A stretch of 64,000 bases of DNA from Halichondria panicea (lineage: Eukaryota > Porifera > Demospongiae > Suberitida > Halichondriidae), in NCBI RefSeq assembly GCF_963675165.1, contig NC_087386.1:4470169-4534168 (forward strand). Direction: 5' to 3'. Shown piece by piece: positions 55,201 through 64,000 of the stretch. Numbering within the stretch: position 1 is the stretch's first letter; each line of letters begins with the position of its first letter. The position numbers were made by a program, and so were the translations under genes. Under the pieces are notes generated by a model. That model was given only the letters and a program-made list of their open reading frames with translations. It searched no databases and was not told where the DNA came from.

Positions 55201-55699
55201 GGTCGACAAACTCCTTCGAATCCAAAACGTCGAGATAGTGATGTCGTGCGTATAAATCAGCAGCTTTCTGTAAGGTTGGACAACTGTAAGTATCGGCAAA
55301 CGATCTAATGCCAAGACAATTGCTTGAGTCAAGTTGTTTTTCGATGAATTTCGAGCATTGATCACGTATCCAGTTCAGTTGTAGTATACTGGCGGCTGGT
55401 AGTAGTTCCTGTGCATTTTCTTGTGTGATTTCAATAGTTGAAGTATAGCAATAATCAAGAAGAATAGCCATAATATTGGGAGGTATGTCATGAATAACAA
55501 CAGTGGATTGCTTGCTCTCTTCGAGGGCTCCAGCAAACATAGCTCTGAAGTAGGGGCTGGAGCCAGCTAAGATGATCTTGTGTGCTTTGAACTGTTGGTT
55601 TTCGACTTGGATGGTTATATCGCAGAGTTTCTCATCTCTTTTTAGAGCTGTGATGGTTGAGATACAGTCTCCAAATAGCGAGTCATTCTTGCATTGCAT
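52270..55699 (-). CDS. KLHL20: BTB-BACK-Kelch Cullin-3 adaptor KLHL20
   Basis: Four coding exons on the minus strand: 54531-55699, 53777-53917, 53345-53485, 52270-52498 (TAA); 559 residues (human 609). The BTB domain (about 10-120) includes LCDITIQV and [21 protein letters not shown]. The BACK domain follows with [16 protein letters not shown] and [31 protein letters not shown] and [20 protein letters not shown] are near-identical to human KLHL20. Six kelch repeats follow, with diagnostic [33 protein letters not shown] and [12 protein letters not shown] at the end. It recruits substrates to Cullin-3 ligases. An upstream non-coding exon is likely, since an acceptor lies at 55732. The last three exons each carry about one repeat. 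Confidence 0.93.
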
Positions 55700-56193
55700 G
55701 GTTCTCTTGATACTGTCTGAGTATAGAAAACCTGGATGTACAAGCAAATACAAATGGCTAGCTAAATGTACGTACAGTAATGGTACTACACTGTAAAAAT
55801 ACTTGACCAGGGTATACGGAAAGATAATAGACTGGTAGCTCTACCATAGATATGGCTCTACCATACATATACATCGAATCTCTGGCTCTACGTACATACC
55901 TTTAGATAGTCTGTGTGACATTAATCTGATCCAGAGCAAAGATATGCTAGGAGCTAGATAGTCTCGGTCCCAGGCCAGACTATGGAAAAGCTTAAACTGT
56001 CTGTACTGTCTGTCTGTTGACTCGCGCTCGCAGAGGAGTCCAAGCTCGAGAGGAGTCTGACAAAAAATGAACTGAGTATTTAGAAGTCTTTACTAAAGAA
56101 GCCACGCCCATAAACAACTAGAGGTCAAGGGTTTCTCAGTCCAGTCTATGAGAACCCTTGACCTCTAGTTAGTTGTCATGACAAAAGACAATA
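55700..56193. promoter_or_regulatory. Divergent promoter KLHL20 / ANKRD45-like
   Basis: 494 bp between start codons, including the upstream KLHL20 5'UTR intron. It contains GTCTCGGTCCCAGGCC (about 55964), a dispersed word, and a strong palindrome close to the ANKRD45-like start (separate entry). Confidence 0.5.
56116..56170. repeat. 22-bp hairpin just before the ANKRD45-like start
   Basis: AACTAGAGGTCAAGGGTTTC-TCA (56116-56138) pairs with TGAGAACCCTTGACCTCTAG-TT (56149-56170) with a single bulged T and a 10-nt loop. It ends 23 nt before the ATG at 56194, so it is in the 5'UTR or core promoter. Could be a MITE remnant or a 5'UTR structure. Confidence 0.8.
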
Positions 56194-57567
56194 ATGGCTG
56201 TGGAAGCTGCCATTTTCTCTCTCATAGAGTCTGGAGACAAAGAGGAGCTACTGGCAAAACTTCAAGAGTTGGAGGATGCACAGAATTCACTCTCTTATAG
56301 GAACAATCAGGGAAAAACTGCATTAGACTTGGCAGCCCTACTGGGGAAGGCTGATTGTGCTCAAGTCCTGGTGGAGAATGGAGCAGACCTTAACAAAGCC
56401 AACACTTCGGGTACATGTACATAATACTATAGGCCAGAATTTCCAGCATTCATAATTATACTTCTCAGCAGCCTTACGATCGAGTGTTAACATTAGGACA
56501 ACTCTGGTCCGTTTTAGCTGATTGTGTATTAATTAAATAGATGTACTGCTGCACTGTGTACAAATGGTGTCCCTAAGAAACTGAATTGCCCAGGTTGTGT
56601 CTACTCTAGCAACATGCATGTATACATTGCGTGCAGACAGAATTGTTGATTAGTTCTTTCCCCCCTGTCTAGGCTACACTGCTCTCCACCAGAGTGCTGC
56701 CTGGGGGCGACTGGAGTGCCTCAAGACATTAGTTTCACTGGGAGCAGACCACCTGGTGCTCAACCAACACTCTGAGACTGCCAGGACCATAGCTCTGAGA
56801 TACGGCAAAATAGAGTGTATGGAATACCTGGATGCAGTAGGTACGTCAGTATAAGCAGGAGCACATGAGTAGATAGAGCGTCTTACTACGCGGAAATGAT
56901 ATCGTCCTGCTATGTACAAACATTTCCATATAATAAATGTCACACCGCTGAGTGTTGCTAACATTATTCATTGTACTCACTATTATTAGATCAAACGCGC
57001 GTTATCAGCCACATATAGTACAGAGCACTTTACAAAAGGAAATGAGTTAGTTCTGCAATGCATAATTATAGTTAGTATAACAAAATCAGATTTTAAAGTA
57101 CCACCGGATTCTGAGCCCTACCTCTTGTATAGTTCACATTGCATACACCCTTACCATCCAAGATTTTTAACCGTCTATAAACCAACTTGTATCAATCCAA
57201 TGCAAGTCATCTAGTTTAGGCTCAGTATAAAATTATGCACAATAATCATGTACTTGTGATGTCTATAATTAAGTCCATAAACTCTCTCCTCCTCACACAC
57301 ACACACATGCACACAGATTCAAAATGCAAGCTCTCACAGGCAGTGAAGACAGCAAAGAACACTCTTGGGGACAGTGAGAAAATCAGTGGGAAGTGGAACA
57401 AAGACGACAGGTCAAAGGTTAACGGACTGTGCAATGAGACAAACGACTGGTTACAGTACAACCAAGATGCACACAGCAGTGCTGTCCAGCAACAGATAAC
57501 TGACTTCGAGGCTCATTTTGAACCATACCTAGCCAAACTAACGCCACCAGATCTAAATAGCACTTAA
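56194..57567 (+). CDS. ANKRD45: Ankyrin-repeat protein with Hsp70-lid-like tail (ANKRD45-like)
   Basis: Three exons: 56194-56410, 56673-56840, 57317-57567 (TAA), 211 residues, all phases fit. Ankyrin repeats read NNQGKTALDLAALLGKADCA with VLVENGADLNKANTSG, then YTALHQSAAWGRLECLKTLV with SLGADHLVLNQ, then ETARTIALRYGKIECMEYL. The last exon encodes a helical tail (KNTLGDSEKISGKWNKDDRS, ETNDWLQYNQDA, FEPYLAKL) that resembles the C-terminal lid helices of Hsp70 (KDTISDP..LSEEDK, WLE...QDA, PIISKLY), as in vertebrate ANKRD45. The latter is a small, often testis- or cilia-associated protein. AATAAA follows at about 57635. The gene is convergent with the FAM102-like gene. Confidence 0.75.
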
Positions 57568-57731
57568 CGTTTGTGTTGCCCTGGACATTATTTCATGGAC
57601 ATGCAATTCATGTTGCTACAGTTGCAATAATAATAATAAATGAACAACTTGAGTGTGATGATTATGAAGATATAAACATTAAATAAATAGACAAAGAGTA
57701 AGAACAGAGGTTAGAATCGAGAGATAGACTG

Positions 57732-58868
57732 CTATCTGGTTGGTTTTCCAGCAGCCACAAGAGAGCTAACACTGTCCTTAGGGTTTGTATTGCTGATGAG
57801 ATGGCTGCCACCTCTCTTGTGCTTGGGTCGTGGACTGCCTCCACTGGAGCTGCTACGAGAGTGAGCTATGGTGCCACTGACATCTACTGCTTGAAGGTTG
57901 GTGTTTTGCCTACAGAAACAAGCATATCATTAAGGCATGAGCGGTATCTATGAGCTAGTACACTAAGGGTGGGGTGGCCATCTGCATTCACATGTGACAA
58001 GTTACTTTAATGATCCATACCAAGTGGTATTGTGTGCATTCTCTCTCACCTGCCCAACTCTGATCCTCCCACAGTGAAAGTGCCTCTCGTCTTATCCACA
58101 AACAGTTGTAGCCCTTTACTGTTATCCTCTCCCTCATCTTTAGATTTGAACGTCTGGCCCTCAAAAATTTTAGCAATCACACTTCCAGGGTCTACTCTTG
58201 ATTGCTCCACCTTTGAGCTCGTCTGAATAAGTGCCAGTTTTCTTGTGCTCCCAGAAAGCGATTCGATATCTTGACTCCCCCAACTTCCCATAGAGCGCTC
58301 TGAAAGTGTTGAGTATGCGGAGGTTGATTTCGAACTTTGCCCTGATAGTAAGCTTTGCTGTCTTCTGTGCAGTTTGTGAGACGAGGTGCCGTTCATGCTG
58401 AAACTAGTGTGTCTTCTGTGAGATTGTGATCTGTTAGGAAGTGAGTGTGCACCGTTATCGGGGGGTAGCACTTCTAATATAGGTCTTTGTTGGTGATCTC
58501 CACTGCCTAGAGAGTTGCTGCGAGTGGTTTTCATTGAGGGTGAGAGGCTTAGTGGAATTTTTTCTTGTGAGCCGACTGTTTCGTTTTCAGAAGGTGGTGA
58601 ACTAGGTGACCGAGGTGTGGCTGTTGATTGGGTCTCCTCGGTGATGCTGTCAGAGTTTTGTGTGCTGCACACCTCCTCCTGGTCAGACGAGACAGCTGTA
58701 AGGGAATTGAAAGGTATCAAATAATTAAATTTCAACAAACAACAACAACAACAGAGCTTGTATATTCTCAAAAATCACAATAAAAAACACATAGTATGGG
58801 ATATCCCAATAAGCAGCTCCTCGGCAAAACAATTACACAAACATGTAGATGTAGCTAAAACTTTGCAT

Positions 58869-58906
<38 letters not shown>

Positions 58907-61900
58907 ATACCTGAGGCTGACTCACTATCGTTGATCTCCAGTAGGCTCCCTGCACAGCTGCTTTTGGCCCCCTCCCCAGAACTACTATTTCTATTACGCA
59001 TGCTTGGGCTGGCCCCTCCAATGAGAAGACTACTCCCACTCAAGGAACTCGCCGTAGAGGCTCGTTGGTGGTTTAAAACAGAGGCGTGTCTAGTAGAGCT
59101 CTGGAAGTCTTGCTGTATACCTTCATCCTCCGGTTCGTTTAAGTCCCACACGCGGCCACGAGGACTGTGAGTGTGTGTGTGTGTGGTGGATGAATATGAG
59201 AGAGGGTTGGGGTTGTCCTCATAATTATAATTATGAAGCCAGTACTACTCATTATCAGCCCATTACCCTGACCACTAAACAGGTGGCCATCCATCATGGA
59301 TAACATAATTATAGGCTAACTTCCCCAAGATGCCCTCAACCCACAACATCTGTATTCTGGTTACACACAACACACACTAACAAAGCCTTTTGTTACATCA
59401 GCAGCACTTTCACTATAAACACAGGGACACACACTATAATAGAGGGAAATGAGATTACCACAGAAACACTTACACTTTAAAGACAGAATCGCCTGATGTT
59501 TGCTTCAAAGAGATCTTAACTTTGAGTATAGAGTTGTCTGGTTTGTGCTTTGACTCGTTGTAACTCTCCAGAAGGTACTTGCGTTGAATCTCGCTGCTTC
59601 CTGCGTACTCAGCCAGATTGATTGTGACATAGCCAAGCTGTGGATAGGAGAGGGATAGTTAGTTAGGCAGAGGGAGGGGTTGTGTTTGTATGTGTTTGTG
59701 AACAGCCGAACAATAAAATGATCTCAAAGTTGCAATCAAATTCACAACAAACATATGCCACACAGCTCAAAAATGAGAATTATAGCCTGGGCCCAGCGCA
59801 CAATGATTTTACAGATCTATCTAATTCGTGAGACTGATACATAATTATTATGTGCACGCATCGACCCTAACGAGCATACAATGACATGAAGGATTTTAAC
59901 ACAAATCATTTAGAAATAATTATCGATTACAAAAGCCTGCGTTACAGATGATTACAGATGATTAGGCAGCCAGACTAATCAGAATCAATGTAACACAATA
60001 TACATGTAGTCAGCTGATAGGCTGTTAGTCTTATAGTAAACACACACGCTGCAAGAAGGCTGCCAGCTCTTGTTACTATAGCTGGTTGTCAAGCTATTAG
60101 GCTTTGAGTGTATGGAATTCAAGATATGCTGTACCATTCTAGTGGCAATTTACGACTTTCACAAAAGCTGGGGGAGTGGGTGTTAAATTAATCACGTTAA
60201 CTACGAAGCCCTTATATTGTATTACTTTCCCAAGCGTATTATCAGTTAGCACGATCAGGTCACAAAGGTACATGCACTTGAATACACGTGCATGTAAACA
60301 CACCCATCCACAATCAAAACCATGCTACGTACACTAATTATAGGTACAAGATTTCAACAAGCTTTTGAGAAAATTCCTTTATTGGACACACAATAGGCAC
60401 AATAGTCTCACCTTCTTGTAGGTCAGTCCTCCCTTTGTTTCCTGAATAGACAAAAGAACAGTTTTGATGATTGGTTCATGTACATATATATATATACATG
60501 TACATGACAATATTTTGTACGTTGAAACCCTAAGACTATTGTTCCATCTATAACTACCTGCTACACACCGGTAGGAATGGAATAGTGTTGTCAAACAGAT
60601 GTATATAATATTGAACGTTAAGAGGAAGGTAGTGAAAGTTGCATGTCTCTAAGAAAGCTGTCAATGGTCTAATTAACCCTACACCTGTGCACTCTGCATA
60701 TAGTTCATCTGGGTTCATGTACGGTAAATTATTGTGCAGAGCAATTAATATCACACCACCTCCACACAACATGTGACTGTTGTCGTACAGCACATGACAT
60801 TACTTAGCCTGTGTTGTGCTAGGGAACAAGTACCGCGCGTATTTAATAACACAACATTGCATAATGACTTTGAATGTTGTCTACAAGCAGTACATGAATA
60901 CAGGTTATGCTCAGGTATTAGGGTATTCACGAGTATTACATGCACGGCACCCCACACAGCCCAGCCTGTAGGTCTGGTTGTATCAGTAGGTTAGGTTGCA
61001 CTCCCATGGCAATATACAAACATTTCTCATCATTAATGCAACATTTTATGAATACATCGCATATTATCTTTCCAGCTAGATCGTGAGCACAAATCCTCTC
61101 TTCTAAAACAAACAGCCCAACAGATTGTAACAATTCTTTGAGTTTGCCTGCTCAGACTGACAGATCAGACCTAGCCCATAAACAAGGAGCCACTAGCAGG
61201 TTGACTAGACTACACTCGGCTGACATATACAATGTGAAAACACCAAGTGTTCAATTCACAGACAAGACATTAGCTGAAATAGCAGCTCTTGGCTCGACTA
61301 AAATGTTCAACTCTAGTATCTAAAAGCCCTCTCTTTATAGGGTTGCAAGCATGCACCATATACATGTAATAGATGTGCAAGCTGACATAGAGAATCTCAA
61401 TAAGGACATCCCACTTCGCTAGTTATGGGACACCATTCACTGAGCCAGACAGGAAAATCAGGTTTGAACAGGTGTAATGTATACCAACAGGTTAAGGTCC
61501 CCCCTCCCCTGTGTACGTAAGAACGCTATGTAATCACAATTTCCTGCACACTGCACCCGATGCAACCTAGCTATAACAGATGTGTCTATGTTTTGCCAAT
61601 GACCAACACAATCATCTACAAGTGACTTGTACACAAGTCAAAACATACAGCACTGTGAAACCTAAACAGAGTTCATCCGATAGCAGCTGCAGTAAACAGA
61701 TAAAGGAACAGAAAACTAGACCCAGTGTAGAGGCAGGTGGTCAAGACATGGTTTCAATTCCTCAAACAACAAGTGTGCTTACGGTTTGAGTATGGTTTCA
61801 AGTTCCTGTGTTTCTGTGCTTATATTTGAATTTGAACATTAGCAAGACTTTAAATGTAAGTGTGTATAAACATTCACTCGTGCTAAAGATTAACAGTGGT

Positions 61901-63279
61901 GGGTGCTTTAAAAGTGATGAGTGAAACTCTTTGCAAAATTAACTTATTAGTGTTGTATATGTAAATGAACGAGTCCCAATCTTACACCAATAAACACTCC
62001 GCCTACTACACTCAACACAATTTGAACGCACTACCTCAACTAAAGCTTCTCACTTGCTGGTAGTAAAGTTCTAAAGGAGAATTGTCGCTATAGAGACGGG
62101 TCAATTGACTAAGCCAAGTTGATTAAGTGGAATGTGTTCTCTTTATGCTACAAGGGTATAATAAGTTATAACGTCTTTTGAAAACTAAATGAGCTGCACT
62201 AAACAGAAGCTATGCAATTATACTGTAAAAGGCATGAGCACCCCATGTATGTATATGTAGTGGTATGATTTACATCAGCAAATGATAGTTCAGATTCAGA
62301 TTGTGGTACAATTACATAGCCTCAGGTGATGAAAGGTACAGATTTGTGGATACCCCAACCATGATGTAATGCCTCAGTCGTAGGACAATAGGAAGTCCAC
62401 AATAACACAATTATGACACTCTGCACAGGTAACTGCTGCAATTTCCCTCTAATCTAATAGCTAAGCAACTTGCACAATGAAGCTATCACTGAATGTAAAT
62501 TCAGGTTCGAAAATTAATAAGATGCTCTATGACGGTGCAGTTTAAATGCAGATATAATTATTTCAGTTCCTGATGTTTTACGGTGCAACTTTTAGGCCGT
62601 GCAAGGTAACACAGTTTTTACTTCCCTCAGTAGTTCATTAAGAACTCCTGCTTCCCTTCAGTCAACTTATTCTGGAAATAAGAAGTTTCAGTCAATATTT
62701 TACAAACCTTTCGTATTGAGACTTTGCACATGCATGGCTCCAACTCTCCGGTAGTTTGACTGGCATATATCTTACAGTGGAACTCTAGTACCTGATCCCA
62801 TCGAATACAGTGGTTCTTCAGGTCACATCTGTGTGTGTGTGTATGTGTGTGGGTGGGTGTGGGCGACGTGTGTGTGTGGGTGGGTGTGGGTGACATGTGT
62901 GTGTGCGTGTGTGTGAATCAGTTACACCAACTGTAGCAATACTTGTCTGGATTCGCATATGAGAGAATCAGACACCATACGTTTGAATGAAGCATGCATG
63001 GCATACTATATTTATACAGCTCTTTACATATATTTAACCTGTTTGTGATTGATACGGTCTATTGAGTTCATGCTGGCGCCTACATGTAGGTTTAACATAC
63101 CTTCTTGATATCTCAGAGTAGTTGCCTCCATCCTTGAGTCTCAGCTTGGCAAAGAGGACTCCTGTAACGTAAGTACAGTTGAGCAAATCTTGTAGACAAA
63201 AAGTGACATCAAAATGAAATTTCTTCTTTTGACGTGTAAGAAGTCCAGCAGCAGAGGCTAAGCTACTTAACATAGACAT
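57732..63279 (-). CDS. EEIG1: EEIG/FAM102-family N-terminal C2-domain protein
   Basis: Seven coding exons on the minus strand: 63101-63279 (ATG), 62708-62828, 60412-60441, 59474-59637, 58911-59164, 58050-58695, 57732-57909 (TAG); 523 residues with consistent phases (human FAM102A about 384). The NT-type C2 domain runs from KKKFHFDVTFCLQDL through VTGVLFAKLRLKDGGNYSEI (human [20 protein letters not shown]), RWDQVLEFHCKI, CKVSIRK, KGGLTYKKLGYVTINLAEYAG to LESYNESKHKPDNSILKV. A Ser-rich linker follows. A conserved distal block is IAKIFEGQTFKSKDE...LQLFVDKTRGTFTVGG (human IVEKIVQSQDFTDGS...LRLFVSRDGSATLSG). The third exon is a 30-nt micro-exon. EEIG proteins act in membrane-associated signalling and trafficking. 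Whether it is EEIG1 or EEIG2 cannot be decided. Confidence 0.88.
58872..58902. repeat. (CA)n microsatellite beside a splice donor
   Basis: A pure CA run of about 31 bp. On the gene strand it is a TG run starting 8 nt downstream of the donor of the EEIG exon 58911-59164. TG/CA repeats near donors can influence splicing; no effect can be read from sequence alone. Confidence 0.85.
60442..62707 (-). other. Long EEIG intron without an identified gene
   Basis: About 2.3 kb. There are small plus-strand frames at 61138-61323 and 61580-61789 (Ser/Thr/Lys/Gln-rich, coding-like but with no domain). Neither has a credible start context or splice partners, so I see nothing supportable here. Confidence 0.4.
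62829..62915. repeat. (GT)n/(GGGT)n simple repeat
   Basis: Imperfect GTGTGTATGTGTGTGGGTGG type array, about 87 bp. On the EEIG strand it is a CA-rich tract leading directly into the acceptor at 62829, partly serving as the polypyrimidine region. Confidence 0.8.
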
Positions 63280-63532
63280 CTAGCTAACTCCTAAAGATAG
63301 TCTCTGTGAAACAATTAAGACTTACTACTCTCTATTTTAATAATAGCATGGCTAGATATAGATTGTTGATGAGATTTATAGCTGAGACAACATGCGATAT
63401 GCGATATGCACGATTCGATTCATGCATAGACAAACAAAGATACCCACCACGCCCACCTACGACCACCCTCCCACTTCAAATAGGAACGAATCGTTCAAAC
63501 ACTTTGGAAGCTCGGATCACTCAACATGGTAC
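63280..63532. promoter_or_regulatory. Divergent promoter EEIG / DPM2
   Basis: About 253 bp between the EEIG start and the proposed DPM2 start. No TATA box is evident. A repeated GATATGCGATATGC word lies near 63390. Confidence 0.45.
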
Positions 63533-63844
63533 ATGGTAACTTCATACTTAACTTTGTGAACACAGGATAGTTGGAGCATGCAGATACGCTAGGTGTATAA
63601 TTAGATACCCTTTTCAGTATTTAGTATAGATACAATAGTTAAGTACATTGTTTCCCATATGCTAAATATTATTTTGTCCCCTACCCAATTGAATGTTTAG
63701 TTGGGGAATAGTATCGTTCATTTATGAAAGTAGTGACACACCCCCCCCCCCCAGGCCACAGTGACGGACAGACTGGTGGGGTCAGGCCTCATCTCCGTCT
63801 CACTGCTCATATTCACGTACTACACACTCTGGGTCATGGTACTG
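63533..63844 (+). CDS. DPM2: Dolichol-phosphate mannosyltransferase subunit 2, 5' part
   Basis: The exon 63755-63844 encodes [20 protein letters not shown] then [10 protein letters not shown], matching human [30 protein letters not shown]. It begins in phase 0 right at Ala, so the initiator Met must come from an upstream exon. ATG|GTAACT at 63533-63535 is the best candidate, making a first coding exon of just the start codon. DPM2 is a small ER membrane protein with two transmembrane helices that stabilises DPM1/DPM3 and also joins GPI-GlcNAc transferase. The rest is outside the window after the donor at 63845. The acceptor is preceded by a run of 12 C (63741-63752). Confidence 0.85.
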
Positions 63845-64000
63845 GTGAGTCCGTTACTACATGACTGGCTGAGTACTAAAATGTAGGAATTTTACGTATA
63901 CATTGGAATCTTCAAAATTATTATATTCATGACAATTGTCCCATAATTATTCGAGGTTTTATTTACTGTTGTTTGTGGAGAGGCATATTTATTACTTAGT

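Noticed and set aside
61138-61789. Small Ser/Thr-rich plus-strand frames in the EEIG intron
   Set aside because: Short, without domain, start context or splice partners; kept as intron content only.

Overview
The window is animal nuclear DNA: spliced genes with GT/AG introns of about 50 bp to several kb, no operons, a low-GC background full of ACATGTAC-type and ATAATTAT-type words, and metazoan gene families. The compact layout, many intronless 7TM receptors and this word composition suggest an early-branching invertebrate, most likely a demosponge; that is inference, not proof. I rebuilt gene models by hand from splice sites, reading phase and resemblance to protein families I know, and exon lists are given in each entry.

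Layout. (1) 1-4707 (+): 3' part of a Roquin (RC3H) gene. (2) 4775-27868: a large tandem duplication. Each unit carries a TSEN15 gene (-) head-to-head with an RNF25 gene (+). Unit 2 holds a complete 8-exon RNF25 (17708-28384). Unit 1 holds a broken RNF25 (7456-15677), whose middle exons are replaced by an island with an intronless rhodopsin-like receptor and a putative glycosyltransferase. (3) 28670-33056: three intronless receptors of one cAMP-receptor/GPR157-like family. (4) 33393-50389 (-): HENMT1 (small-RNA 2'-O-methyltransferase), and 279 bp upstream of it the very large PRRC2 (BAT2) gene. (5) 51000-51833 (+): PEX2, divergent from PRRC2. (6) 52270-55699 (-): KLHL20, divergent from an ANKRD45-like gene (56194-57567, +). 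(7) 57732-63279 (-): EEIG/FAM102-type C2 protein, divergent from the start of DPM2 (63533 onwards, +, runs out of the window).

The genes are mostly unrelated housekeeping functions: mRNA decay (Roquin), tRNA splicing (TSEN15), ubiquitin ligation (RNF25, KLHL20), piRNA end protection (HENMT1), translation (PRRC2), peroxisome import (PEX2) and dolichol-phosphate-mannose synthesis (DPM2). Several share short divergent promoters.

The most notable content is structural. The tandem duplication joins a Roquin 3' flank to the middle of an RNF25 exon. The two units differ by mobile-element insertions, which give filled and empty sites in one molecule. Non-autonomous DNA elements with clean terminal inverted repeats include several TA-flanked MITEs, a 972-bp long-TIR element with an 8-bp target duplication inside HENMT1, a hAT-like element, and one MITE that abuts a splice donor. 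I see no CRISPR array, rRNA, tRNA or convincing autonomous transposon.
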